Part shown: in pieces, positions 8,189 through 17,500 of the stretch
Layout: the number at the start of each line of letters is the position of its first letter
How positions within the stretch are numbered: position 1 is the stretch's first letter
Assembly: GCA_041495205.1 (NCBI GenBank)
Contig: JBGQCF010000004.1
Location: 37,039 to 101,038, forward strand
Length of the DNA stretch: 64,000 bases
Direction: 5' to 3'
Source of the DNA: JAHFRG01 sp041495205
GTDB lineage: Bacteria > Pseudomonadota > Gammaproteobacteria > Burkholderiales > JAHFRG01
Made by a program: the position numbers and the translations under genes
The notes under the pieces: generated by a model
Database searches by the model: none
What the model was told of the DNA's origin: nothing
Seen by the model: only the letters and a program-made list of their open reading frames with translations

Positions 8189-8395
8189 GTGACTTATATA
8201 TCTATCGAATCCCCTTGGGGATTTGAGGATCCTTCGCAAGCAAAAGGGACCGAAGAAGAGCGCCGCCGTATATTTCAAAGGGTGTTCCAGCAAATTATGG
8301 CCCGCATCCAGCTGTTTTTGAACTTGCCCATGGAAAAACTAGATGTGCTGTCGGTGCAACAGCGACTGAAAGATATTGGGAAGAGCAAGGTGTGA
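8189..8395 (+). pseudogene. C-terminal remnant of a second arsC
   Basis: A 68-codon frame whose residues 9-66 align with the C-terminal third of the intact ArsC at 5756: SPWGFEDPSQAKGTEEERRR against the HWGVDDPAKAEGTDEEKRR region, then RIQLFLNLPMEKLD against RINLFLSLPLDKLD. The catalytic CX5R loop and both redox cysteines are missing, so it cannot be a reductase. The divergence from the intact copy suggests a separate arsC homologue that lost its 5' part, not a fresh duplication. The 5' junction lies near 8200. Confidence 0.75.
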
Positions 8396-8537
8396 CCATC
8401 GCGCGCGCCTTACTGGCAACTTTCCACTTCATACTGTTACAAAACAATCAAAAATCGTTCATTAAAGTTTCTTATTTTACTGACAAACTGCTTGCTGCAA
8501 ATGGACGGTAAGATAATCTTGATAGGAGATACATATC

Positions 8538-8834
8538 ATGAAGCAGCATGCATTCGAGTTCGACACATCAGTTGCGGCGGAAGGCTTCAGGCAGATACAG
8601 GCGGCGAATGAGCAGCCATTCAGCCAAGAACAGCACGACGCATGGCTTGAGCAGTTTTTGGCTAACGCGCGCAAGGCCTTTGGTCTACGGGTCAGAAACA
8701 CCGGCATAGCCGCGCTTGCTCAGGAACTCGAACAACTGGGTTATTTCGGTTTTGCGTATTATCTCGATCTTCGCGCGAAGCGCGACCATTTGCATGCAAC
8801 GTGGAAAGCCAGCCCGTGTGCCGGCTGCCAGTGA
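8538..8834 (+). CDS. Hypothetical protein, 98 residues
   Basis: No family recognised. ATG 8538 has a good ribosome site (ATAGGAGATAC). The product is soluble with no signal peptide or membrane segment, mostly predicted helical (EQHDAWLEQFLANARKAFG; GIAALAQELEQLG), and ends with a Cys pair (SPCAGCQ). Codon use resembles neighbouring genes. An AT-rich stretch (8430-8530) upstream could carry the promoter. It stands alone between the ars debris and the tRNA. A real small gene is likely; the function is unknown. Confidence 0.55.
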   Translation: MKQHAFEFDTSVAAEGFRQIQAANEQPFSQEQHDAWLEQFLANARKAFGLRVRNTGIAALAQELEQLGYFGFAYYLDLRAKRDHLHATWKASPCAGCQ

Positions 8835-8978
8835 AAGCCAGGCACGGCAACTGTCAAATCCTGATTTTTTGAATCGGTTCAATGCCGGGGGAAAGTCCTG
8901 CTCCGGGAAAATCCGCCGTCACACCGCTTTGAGGACCAATGAATATTTGAGATACGGAAAAAGCGGCAACGGATGGAT

Positions 8979-9054
8979 TGGCGCGCCCTACTGGATTCGA
9001 ACCAGTGACTTTTGGCTTCGGAGGCCAACACTCTATCCACTGAGCTAAGGGCGC
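8979..9054 (-). tRNA. tRNA-Arg (anticodon CCG)
   Basis: The 76-nt minus-strand gene folds as a full cloverleaf. The acceptor GCGCCCT pairs with AGGGCGC. The D-arm is GCTC/GAGT. The anticodon arm is TTGGC-CTCCGAA-GCCAA with anticodon CCG, and the T-arm is ACTGG-TTCGAAT-CCAGT. Discriminator G and an encoded CCA follow. It reads the CGG arginine codon. Confidence 0.96.
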
Positions 9055-9175
9055 ATATTTGGCCAGCTGTTTATACTTTGACAGTTTAGCGTTTTTCCCC
9101 TGCAAGCGTCTATGACCGTATTGGAATTCCCGCTATAATTAACACTTTTTTAAGCTACTCTTCGAGGGATTTTCC

Positions 9176-9712
9176 ATGGGCGATGAGCACACCTCGTTAA
9201 TCAAGACCCCGAAACAATTCATCATAGTGGTTTTGGCCGGCTTCCTGGTTCCCATCATCTCCATTGTCCTGATATCGCAATTGGTTGTCAGCAGTCTGGG
9301 TGGCATCAGCAAGGACGACCCCGCGATGTCACCGGAAGCGGTAGCGAAGCGTTTGAAACCCATCGGCGAAATAGCGATGGCGGACTCCGCCGGCGCGGCA
9401 AAGATGGAAAGAAGCGGCGAAGAAGTGGTCAAGGCGGTGTGCGCCGCGTGTCATGCGACCGGTGTGTTGAACGCGCCTAAGATCGGCGACAAAAAAGCCT
9501 GGGCGGCGCGCCTTAAGAACGGCGAAGCCACGCTGGTGAAAAACGCAATCAACGGCATCCGCCAGATGCCAGCGCGCGGCGGCAACGCCGCGCTTTCGGA
9601 TAATGAAGTGGCGCACGCCGTGGGGTATATGGCCAATCAGTCCGGCGTGAAATTCAAAGACGCGGCCGTTCAGCCTGCGGCGGCAACGCTACGCTTGCCG
9701 ATGCCGAAGTGA
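9176..9712 (+). CDS. Membrane-anchored class I cytochrome c (c5-like)
   Basis: 178-residue electron carrier with an N-terminal anchor (about residues 14-40) and a single periplasmic haem domain. Haem attaches at C89-AA-C92-H93, and the likely axial Met is M131 in GIRQMPARGG. The start ATG 9176 has GAGGG upstream. The end is odd: the last residues (LRLPMPK) are unrelated to the family, while a family-like C-terminal helix (DAEVKAAVDYIVSQSK) lies in another frame right after (9688-9750). The gene has probably lost part of a second domain, or a frameshift is present. Confidence 0.85.
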   Translation: MGDEHTSLIKTPKQFIIVVLAGFLVPIISIVLISQLVVSSLGGISKDDPAMSPEAVAKRLKPIGEIAMADSAGAAKMERSGEEVVKAVCAACHATGVLNAPKIGDKKAWAARLKNGEATLVKNAINGIRQMPARGGNAALSDNEVAHAVGYMANQSGVKFKDAAVQPAAATLRLPMPK

Positions 9713-9750
9713 AAGCCGCAGTGGATTATATCGTCAGCCAGTCGAAATAA
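9688..9750 (+). pseudogene. Out-of-frame C-terminal helix of a cytochrome c domain
   Basis: Read in the frame beginning at 9688, this encodes ATLADAEVKAAVDYIVSQSK and a stop at 9750. It is the typical closing helix of cytochrome c5-type domains and parallels LSDNEVAHAVGYMANQSG in the domain upstream. It overlaps the end of the 9176 gene in a different frame. It is best explained by an internal deletion or a 1-2 nt indel that removed or disconnected a second haem domain. Confidence 0.6.
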
Positions 9751-9769
9751 ATTATCATGAGCATACGAA

Positions 9770-9799
9770 AGGCGCAGAATTAGATCTGCGCTTTTTTTA
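9770..9799 (+). terminator. Rho-independent terminator after the cytochrome gene
   Basis: GCGCAGA (9772-9778), loop ATTAGA, TCTGCGC (9785-9791), then seven T residues. A perfect 7-bp stem plus U-tract on the plus strand, placed just after the out-of-frame cytochrome tail and 27 nt before apaH. Confidence 0.88.
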
Positions 9800-9825
9800 T
9801 TTCATCATCCCGTCTCATTTTATAA

Positions 9826-10653
9826 ATGGCGACTTACGCAATTGGTGACGTTCAAGGCTGCTTCAGTGCAATGCAGCAGCTGCTTGGCAAAGTCCGCTTC
9901 GATGCCGCGCGTGACCGACTGTGGTTTGTCGGCGATTTGGTCAACCGCGGGCCGGATTCGCTGGCCACACTGCGCTTTGTGAAAAACCTCGGTGACCGTG
10001 CTGTCGCCGTGCTTGGCAATCACGATCTGCATTTGCTGATGGTCGCGGAAGGCTGCGCCAAGCCGCTCAAAAACGATACTTTACAAGAGGTGCTGGAGGC
10101 GCCGGATCGCAAGGAACTCCTGGATTGGCTGCGCTGCCAGCGCATGATGTACGCAGACGGCGGTTTTGTGATGGTGCATGCAGGCCTGCTGCCCGCCTGG
10201 TCCGTGGAAAAGGCGCTGTCGCTGGCACGGGAAGTGGAAGACGCGCTGCGCGGAGAAAATTACCGCGAGCTGGTGGAGCGCATGTATGGCAACCATCCTC
10301 CTCAATGGCGCGATGATTTAACGGGCATTGACCGGTTGCGGGTGATTATCAACGCCATGACGCGGCTGCGCTTGTGCACGGAACAGGGAGTGATGGAATT
10401 CGCTCACAAAGGAAAGCCGGAAAACGCGCCGCATGGCTATCTGCCGTGGTACGACGTGCCCGGACGCGTGAACCGTGACGCCACGATTATTTGCGGACAC
10501 TGGTCAGCGCTTGGTCTTTTTCTTCGGGATAATCTTCTGGCGCTGGATACGGGCTGTTTGTGGGGAGGAAATCTGTCTGCTGTGTGTCTGGAAAATCGCC
10601 GGGTGTTCCAGGTTTCCTGCGATGAACAGAAAGGTTCAACAGGCTGGCAATAA
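9826..10653 (+). CDS. apaH: Symmetrical bis(5'-nucleosyl)-tetraphosphatase ApaH
   Basis: Hydrolyses Ap4A to two ADP, lowering alarmone levels and acting in RNA decapping in relatives. 275 residues. Metallophosphatase motifs are in order: GDVQGC (7-12), GDLVNRGPDS (about 37-46), GNHD (about 65), and the distal histidines in MVHAG and CGHWSALG. There is no strong Shine-Dalgarno before ATG 9826. The last 167 bp overlap the end of the convergent plsC-like gene. Confidence 0.95.
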   Translation: MATYAIGDVQGCFSAMQQLLGKVRFDAARDRLWFVGDLVNRGPDSLATLRFVKNLGDRAVAVLGNHDLHLLMVAEGCAKPLKNDTLQEVLEAPDRKELLDWLRCQRMMYADGGFVMVHAGLLPAWSVEKALSLAREVEDALRGENYRELVERMYGNHPPQWRDDLTGIDRLRVIINAMTRLRLCTEQGVMEFAHKGKPENAPHGYLPWYDVPGRVNRDATIICGHWSALGLFLRDNLLALDTGCLWGGNLSAVCLENRRVFQVSCDEQKGSTGWQ

Positions 10654-11383
10654 CGGCTTCGGCCGCGCGCGCGAGTTCCCTGCGGTTTTTTCCTTGAGCC
10701 GGAATCGGCTTGGCAAATATCAATTCCGCGCGTATCTCCTGCTGTGCCAAAATTTTTATCAGCGAGCCCATTAACGTCGTCTGGTCCACATAAGCCACTT
10801 CGGTGTTGACCGCGCCGTTGCGGTCGCAAAAACGCAGCGCCACCGGATAAAGCGTACTCTTCGACATCACCGCAGGTTCAAAAAGCGACGTATGAAACGC
10901 GTGAAGATTAGTGCCGTCGGCGGTCGTGCCTTCGGGGAAAATCGCGATGCAATCACCGCCGCGCAAGGCTTGATTGATGATCTGGTTGGTGCGCGCGGTA
11001 TCGCGGCGCTTCTCCCTTTCGATAAAAAGCGTGCCGGTTTTCACACACAGCCAGCCGATGATCGGCCATTTGCGCATCTCCGCCTTGGCGACAAAACGCG
11101 CGTAATACCGCGTGTAAAGTAAATGGACATCCAGCCAGGAAACATGATTGGTGGCCAGCATGGAATTGGCGGGCATGGCTGCGGGCGGATCACCTTTCAC
11201 CACGAGCCGTACATTAAGAATTTCCAGCAGCTTCAATGACCAGCGCTTGAGGATGAGCGCCTGCCGCACTTTGTTGTATCGCGGGTAAAAGAAAGCCATG
11301 AGCAGCACGACGTAGGCAACATGCACAAACAACCGGCAGAAGCGGTAGCAGCGTGTCAAATAAGCGGTTTGGTTGCGGCTCAT
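10487..11383 (-). CDS. 1-acyl-sn-glycerol-3-phosphate acyltransferase (PlsC-like)
   Basis: Acylates lysophosphatidic acid to phosphatidic acid at the inner membrane. 298 residues. An N-terminal hydrophobic segment (about 16-33) precedes NHVSWLD, the catalytic NHx4D box (about 79-85), and FPEGTT (about 149-154), the substrate box. Residues 244-298 are encoded antisense to the apaH end and form a Pro- and Asp-rich tail unlike the family core, which ends near 240. The frame probably lost an earlier stop. It may instead be an ornithine-lipid acyltransferase (OlsA type), which shares these motifs. Confidence 0.85.
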   Translation of the reverse strand: MSRNQTAYLTRCYRFCRLFVHVAYVVLLMAFFYPRYNKVRQALILKRWSLKLLEILNVRLVVKGDPPAAMPANSMLATNHVSWLDVHLLYTRYYARFVAKAEMRKWPIIGWLCVKTGTLFIEREKRRDTARTNQIINQALRGGDCIAIFPEGTTADGTNLHAFHTSLFEPAVMSKSTLYPVALRFCDRNGAVNTEVAYVDQTTLMGSLIKILAQQEIRAELIFAKPIPAQGKNRRELARAAEAVIASLLNLSVHRRKPGTPGDFPDTQQTDFLPTNSPYPAPEDYPEEKDQALTSVRK

Positions 11384-11452
11384 TTATTTCCACTTATCTA
11401 TAAATGACAAGCACGCCGTTATTGGCGGCAGCCACGGAGCTTCGCCTGCGAG

Positions 11453-11911
11453 CTAATGCGCAACCCGCGAGACGCCGCCTCCGGAAATCACATGTACCCG
11501 CTCGCCGGGCGAGAAATTTTCGTCCGCTTCCTGGGTAATTGCGATGGTATTCCCGCTGTCCAGCTTGACAATAATTTCCAGTCCGTCCCTGCGCGTCACC
11601 GCTTCCTCGACCGCCGAGCCGGCAATACCGCCCGCCACGACACCCAAAATCGCAGCAACCGCGCTCCCCTTGCCGCCGCCGACAGTGCTGCCAGCGACCC
11701 CGCCTACTGCGCCGCCGGCTACCGTGCCGATGGGGGTTTTGGTGCCTTCAATTTGCACCGGACGCACGCTTTCCACTGTGCCATACCTGACCGCCTGCTC
11801 CTGACGCGCCTGGCCGCGCGAATAAGCGCGGCCTGACATGCTTGACGCGCAGCCGTTGAGAATGAGACTAGCCGCGAGCAAGGCTAATAATAATGATGAG
11901 CTTTTCACCAT
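11453..11911 (-). CDS. Glycine-zipper outer-membrane lipoprotein (17-kDa antigen / SlyB type)
   Basis: 152-residue lipoprotein. Signal peptide with lipobox LNGC (Cys about residue 21). Middle region 62-105 is a glycine-zipper double hairpin (GTVAGGAVGGVAGSTVGGG, then GVVAGGIAGSAVE) as in Rick_17kDa/SlyB proteins, followed by a small beta domain (LEIIVKLDSGNTIAITQ). Such proteins sit in the outer membrane and help keep the envelope intact. A strong AGGAGGT precedes the ATG. It is downstream of the PfkB-type kinase on the same strand. Confidence 0.88.
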   Translation of the reverse strand: MVKSSSLLLALLAASLILNGCASSMSGRAYSRGQARQEQAVRYGTVESVRPVQIEGTKTPIGTVAGGAVGGVAGSTVGGGKGSAVAAILGVVAGGIAGSAVEEAVTRRDGLEIIVKLDSGNTIAITQEADENFSPGERVHVISGGGVSRVAH

Positions 11912-11923
11912 GACCTCCTAAAT

Positions 11924-12859
11924 CTACCAGATACGAGTTCCAAAATCTTGGTGGTACTGTACGCCGATTTCGGCGCGGCTTAAATCGTGGTTCTGGCCGC
12001 CGCGATGCGCGATTTTAATGGCGCCCATGAGCGAGGCAAGCCGCCCGGCGGTTTCCCAATCCATGCCCTGCGAGATACCATACAACAAGCCGGCGCGGTA
12101 GGCATCACCACATCCGGTAGGGTCGACTACCGCTTTTGCTTTAACGCACGGGATGTCTATGCGTTTACCGCCAGCATAGATCATAGAGCCGCGCGCACCC
12201 AATGTGACAACCAAAGCTTTCACAAGTTTTGCGAGTTCCTCAATCTTTTTGCCGGTTTTCTCCTGTAAAAGCTGCGCTTCATAATCGTTTAACGTGACAA
12301 AATCTGCCTGCTGCATGAAATTCAGCAATTCCTCGCTGCTAAACATCGGCAAGCCCTGCCCCGGATCGAAAACAAACGGGACGCCTTGCTCATGGAATTC
12401 TCTGGCGTGTTGCAGCATGCCTTCGCGGCCATCGGGCGATATGATACCAAGGCCCACTTCACCGGCATCTTTGATATGGTTGTAATGCGAATAATTCATC
12501 GCTCCCGGATGAAACGCGGTAATCTGATTGTCATCCAGGTCGTTTGTAATGAATGCCTGAGCAGTGAAGGTGTCAGGCACCTGCCGAATATGCTTCTGGG
12601 AAAGGTTTAATTTTTTAAGCCGGTAGGCATAAGGTTGGTAATCCTCGCCGACGGTTGCCATGATGAGCTGATCACTGCCCAGCAGCCGCAGGTTATAGGC
12701 GATATTGCCTGCGCAGCCGCCGAACTCACGGCGCATGTCCGGCACCAGGAACGCCACGTTCAGGATATGAATCTGCTCGGGCAGAATGTGATTCCTGAAA
12801 TAATCCTTGAACACCATGATGGTGTCGTAGGCGATCGAGCCGCAAATCAACGTGCGCAC
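11924..12859 (-). CDS. PfkB-family carbohydrate/nucleoside kinase
   Basis: Ribokinase-fold sugar or nucleoside kinase, 311 residues from the GTG at 12859, which has GAGGT just upstream. A longer ATG start at 12886 adds nine residues without a ribosome site. PfkB signature 1 is in REFGGCAGNIAYNLRLLG. Signature 2 is DPTGCGDAYRAGLLYG near residue 250, containing the catalytic Asp and the anion hole. Substrate cannot be told from sequence; adenosine kinase-like members of this size are common in this lineage. Confidence 0.88.
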   Translation of the reverse strand: MRTLICGSIAYDTIMVFKDYFRNHILPEQIHILNVAFLVPDMRREFGGCAGNIAYNLRLLGSDQLIMATVGEDYQPYAYRLKKLNLSQKHIRQVPDTFTAQAFITNDLDDNQITAFHPGAMNYSHYNHIKDAGEVGLGIISPDGREGMLQHAREFHEQGVPFVFDPGQGLPMFSSEELLNFMQQADFVTLNDYEAQLLQEKTGKKIEELAKLVKALVVTLGARGSMIYAGGKRIDIPCVKAKAVVDPTGCGDAYRAGLLYGISQGMDWETAGRLASLMGAIKIAHRGGQNHDLSRAEIGVQYHQDFGTRIW

Positions 12860-12897
12860 GCTTACCTCACAGATTTTTGAAAACAACCAGGCAAAGT

Positions 12898-13281
12898 CTA
12901 GGCGAACAAAACCAATACCCAGACCAAGGGGACGTTTATCAGGCTCAAAAACACTGCGGCACTGCCAAAGTCCTTGGCGCGCTTGGCCAGCGGATGATGC
13001 TCCAGGGAAATCCGGTCCACCACCGCTTCAATCGCCGAATTGATGAGTTCGACAATCAGCACCAATAACACGCTTGCCAGCAGCAACGCCTTGCCGGCAC
13101 CGCTTGCGGGAAGCAGCAACGTTGCCGGTATCAAAATTACAGCAAGCAGGATTTCCTGCCGAAATGCGGTTTCGTGCTTGAATGCTGCACACAGCCCTTC
13201 CACCGAGTAAAGGAATGCGTTCCAAATGCGCCCTACGCCGGTTTTGCTTTTGTGCGCGGCTCCCTGTCTTAGGCTTTCCAT
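12898..13281 (-). CDS. dgkA: Diacylglycerol kinase DgkA
   Basis: Small integral-membrane kinase that recycles diacylglycerol to phosphatidate, 127 residues, the usual size. Three transmembrane helices follow an N-terminal amphipathic part (RIWNAFLYSVEGLCAAFKHETAFRQE, in which the first glutamate-rich turn lies). The catalytic segment is IVELINSAIEAVVDRIS, and the last helix begins at AKDFGSAAVF. GGGAAG precedes the ATG. It lies upstream of the PfkB-type kinase gene, same strand. Confidence 0.94.
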   Translation of the reverse strand: MESLRQGAAHKSKTGVGRIWNAFLYSVEGLCAAFKHETAFRQEILLAVILIPATLLLPASGAGKALLLASVLLVLIVELINSAIEAVVDRISLEHHPLAKRAKDFGSAAVFLSLINVPLVWVLVLFA

Positions 13282-13328
13282 TTCGCTTCCCGTGCGCTGC
13301 GAATTAAGGTTTAGTACTTTCCCGAGTC

Positions 13329-13829
13329 TTATTTCAGCGCAGCCAAAGCCGCGTTGTAATTGGGCTCATTCTTGATTTCCGGCACCAGTTCCACGTGCAG
13401 CACCTTATCGTTGGCATCCAGCACCACCACGCCGCGCGCAGTGACTCCGGCCAGCGGCAGATCGGTAATAGCCACGCCGTAATTTTTCATGAACTCCGCG
13501 CCGCGCATAGTGGAAAGCGTAATCACATTATTCAAACCCTCAGCGCCGCAAAACCGCGACTGCGCGAAAGGCAAGTCGGCGGAAATTACCAGCACTACCG
13601 TGTTATTGAGTTTGCTTGCCTCTTCATTGAAGCGGCGAGTGGATTTGGCGCAAGTAGGCGTGTCCAGGCTCGGCACGATGTTGAGCACTTTGCGTTTTCC
13701 GGCGAAATCTTTGAGACTCACGTCCTTGAGTTCTTTATTGACCAGTCTGAAATCCGGGGCTTTCTGGCCAACCGTGGGGAAAACACCGGCTACGTTGACC
13801 GGATTTCCAGCAAGAGTGACTGTTGCCAT
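13329..13829 (-). CDS. tpx: Thiol peroxidase Tpx
   Basis: Periplasmic/cytoplasmic atypical 2-Cys peroxiredoxin that removes hydroperoxides using thioredoxin. 166 residues. The peroxidatic Cys (about 61) is in PSLDTPTCAKSTRRF, and the resolving Cys (about 95) is in SRFCGAEGL. AGGAG precedes the ATG. It is a monocistronic-looking minus-strand gene between dgkA and gcvH. Confidence 0.96.
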   Translation of the reverse strand: MATVTLAGNPVNVAGVFPTVGQKAPDFRLVNKELKDVSLKDFAGKRKVLNIVPSLDTPTCAKSTRRFNEEASKLNNTVVLVISADLPFAQSRFCGAEGLNNVITLSTMRGAEFMKNYGVAITDLPLAGVTARGVVVLDANDKVLHVELVPEIKNEPNYNAALAALK

Positions 13830-13920
13830 GATAAACGCTCCTAAATTACAACCAATGATTGAAAGTCAGTACCAAGTATGCCTTGCACTTAACGGGCGCG
13901 CAACCGATGGCGGCCGCCAA

Positions 13921-14316
13921 TCAAGTTTTAGCATCTTCCACCGTTTTTTGATATTCATCCCCGCTGAGCAGCGTGCCGAACTCGGCAGGATTTACGGGTT
14001 TGATTTTGAACATCCAAGCCCCATATGCATCCCGGTTGATTTTTTCGGGCGCGCTTTCGAGCTCATGGTTGACTGCAATCACTTCTCCGGAAACGGGAGC
14101 GTGCACGTCCGCAGCTGTTTTAACCGATTCCACTATCGCGCATGCTTCGCCCGCGGCGAGCTTGCGCCCTACCGTCGGATTTTCCACGTATACCAGATCA
14201 CCCAGCAGGTCCTGCGCATGGCGAGTGATGCCCACGGTTACCGTGCCATCGCGCTCCTGCCTTGCCCATTCGTGAGACCGGGTGTACTTAAGTCCGGCGG
14301 GTATGTTCATTGCCAT
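13921..14316 (-). CDS. gcvH: Glycine cleavage system H protein
   Basis: Lipoyl carrier that shuttles the aminomethyl intermediate between the P, T and L proteins of glycine cleavage. 131 residues. The lipoylation lysine is in CAIVESVKTAADVHAP (about residue 65). No gcvT, gcvP or other partner lies nearby, so the gene is unlinked. It overlaps the 3' end of the zinc-ribbon gene upstream by 10 nt. The start may be ATG 14316 or the second ATG at 14310. Confidence 0.95.
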   Translation of the reverse strand: MAMNIPAGLKYTRSHEWARQERDGTVTVGITRHAQDLLGDLVYVENPTVGRKLAAGEACAIVESVKTAADVHAPVSGEVIAVNHELESAPEKINRDAYGAWMFKIKPVNPAEFGTLLSGDEYQKTVEDAKT

Positions 14317-15110
14317 CCGAATCTACAATTGTGCGGGTCGGGGTAAAACAGTAACAGGCGGTATCCTGCCGGCTTGAGATCGCTGCTGTCTATGAACAGC
14401 TTGGTGGTAAATTCGCTGTTAGCCTGCATGCCAAGGCTGGGATTTGCGTTGCTTGCGAGATATTCTGCCGCCGTGAACACGCGGCGCGCCACCATCTGAT
14501 CCTGGGCATCGGTAAAAGTGAGTTCCAGCAAAGGGTAAACCTGCGCAAACGGCGCTCGGTTACGCAAAGTGGCGGTGAGCACGATGAGATTTGAACGGTT
14601 TGCATCCGCCTGCAAATCGGAAGCTTCAATGCTCAACAGCTCGGAAATCTTTGGCAAGCCCACGGTACACTGCATAAACTCGCAATAACTCTGCAGGTAA
14701 GGCTTAAACACGGGGTAGCATGCGGCAATCTGGTCGCGGAAATTATAAGCTGCTTGCGCCGCAAGCGATGCCAGCATCAGCAACACTGCGGCAAACCAGG
14801 CCCAGGTGTGCCAAATTCGCCGCGCTGCTTTTTCAGCAGCCTTATCGGTAAAACTGAGCGGCTTGGCTGACTTGGCCGACTGTGCGCTTACTTTCCTTTG
14901 CAGGTTCGGCAACGTACCTGCTGCGCCGCTCATAAGCGGAGCCGGAGGGACGGTTTCTACCAGCTGCTCATCCAAAGTGGCCAGAGTGTCAAAGGCGTTA
15001 AAAATCTCGGAGCACTGGCCGCAGCGCACGCGCCCCCGGCTTGACTGCAATTCCTCGTGCCGTATGCGGAAAGTGGTGTGACAGCTCGGGCATGAGGTTA
15101 CCATGCTCAT
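14307..15110 (-). CDS. Zinc-ribbon / DUF3426 membrane protein
   Basis: 267-residue protein of the MJ0042-finger plus DUF3426 type. The N-terminal zinc ribbon has CPSC (about 7-10) and CGQC (about 31-34). A single transmembrane helix (about 100-120, AWFAAVLLMLASLAAQAA) separates it from a periplasmic DUF3426 domain. The start codon overlaps the prmA stop (ATGA). Adjacency to prmA is common in Betaproteobacteria. The molecular role of the family is not established. Confidence 0.85.
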   Translation of the reverse strand: MSMVTSCPSCHTTFRIRHEELQSSRGRVRCGQCSEIFNAFDTLATLDEQLVETVPPAPLMSGAAGTLPNLQRKVSAQSAKSAKPLSFTDKAAEKAARRIWHTWAWFAAVLLMLASLAAQAAYNFRDQIAACYPVFKPYLQSYCEFMQCTVGLPKISELLSIEASDLQADANRSNLIVLTATLRNRAPFAQVYPLLELTFTDAQDQMVARRVFTAAEYLASNANPSLGMQANSEFTTKLFIDSSDLKPAGYRLLLFYPDPHNCRFGWQ

Positions 15111-16003
15111 GGCAATGACCTCTTAACTCCGCACAATCGTACCCAGCCTTGCTCCTCGCATGTTTCACGCATGACAAACCAGTCGCGGTAAGCATTTTCC
15201 ACATCGCGCGCTTGGTCGCCGAGAATGCCTGACAGCACCAGCAGTCCGCCGCTGCGCGTAGCGGCGGCAAGCAGCGGCGCAAGCAGTATCAACGGATTGG
15301 CGAGGATATTGGCAAGTACCACGTCGGCTTGGAATCGCGGAACGCCTTGCGGGGCATAAAACTCCGCCTGCACGCGATTTTTCTCGGCATTAACCTGGCT
15401 GGCAAGCAGCGCTTGAGGATCGCTGTCCACCCCAATAGCGCGGTCCGCGCCAAGCTTCAGCGCCGCGATGGCGAGTATGCCCGATCCGCAACCATAATCG
15501 AGCACCGCTTCTCCGCCCTTGATATGTTCATCCAACCAACGCAAGCATAAGCGCGTCGTCGGATGACTGCCGGTGCCAAACGCGAGTCCCGGATCAAGAA
15601 CGATATTTATGGCGCCGGGATCGGGAGGCGTGTGCCAGCTCGGCACGATCCAAAGGCGGGACGATATCCGTATCGGCGCAAACTGCGCTTGTGCAAGACG
15701 CACCCAATCCTGATCCGGCACGTTGGCCACGGTGAATTTCGCAGCAGGCCAACCCAAGGCATTCGAGGCGGCTTCCACGATGCAAGCAATATCCGCGTCA
15801 GCGCGAAACAATCCGCTTACCCGGCTTGCTTGCCACGCAGCGATCACCGGCGCGCCGGGTTCGTCGAAAATCGCCTGTTCATCTTCCGTCCCGGCCCGGG
15901 CGTCGGCAATGTCCACCGAGAGCGCACCCAATTGCAGCAACGTGTTGCTCAGCACTTCAGCGTGCCGGGCGTCCGCATCAAGAGTGAGCGACAGCCAATT
16001 CAT
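15107..16003 (-). CDS. prmA: Ribosomal protein L11 methyltransferase PrmA
   Basis: SAM-dependent enzyme that trimethylates ribosomal protein L11, 298 residues. The N-terminal L11-recognition domain (1-60) is followed by a Rossmann methyltransferase: motif I VLDYGCGSGILAIAALKLG (about 160-178), then GVDSDPQAL, and motif IV DVVLANILANPL. It lies 42 nt downstream of accC and overlaps the next gene by ATGA, so one accB-accC-prmA transcript is likely. Confidence 0.95.
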   Translation of the reverse strand: MNWLSLTLDADARHAEVLSNTLLQLGALSVDIADARAGTEDEQAIFDEPGAPVIAAWQASRVSGLFRADADIACIVEAASNALGWPAAKFTVANVPDQDWVRLAQAQFAPIRISSRLWIVPSWHTPPDPGAINIVLDPGLAFGTGSHPTTRLCLRWLDEHIKGGEAVLDYGCGSGILAIAALKLGADRAIGVDSDPQALLASQVNAEKNRVQAEFYAPQGVPRFQADVVLANILANPLILLAPLLAAATRSGGLLVLSGILGDQARDVENAYRDWFVMRETCEEQGWVRLCGVKRSLP

Positions 16004-16045
16004 GCTGCGGGAAATGTAAAGAGCGGTGTGCGCATAACAGTGTTT

Positions 16046-17401
<1,356 letters not shown>

Positions 17402-17500
17402 GCAAAAAACCGTGAGGAATAAAAAGTGAGGCGCGAGGTGTAAAAGAAAAAATAATCGCGGAATAATAATGAATCAACTGAGCAGTCAAATCCTCACCCC

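Noticed and set aside
13489..14346. 285-codon plus-strand open frame
   Set aside because: Antisense to tpx and gcvH, both unambiguous.
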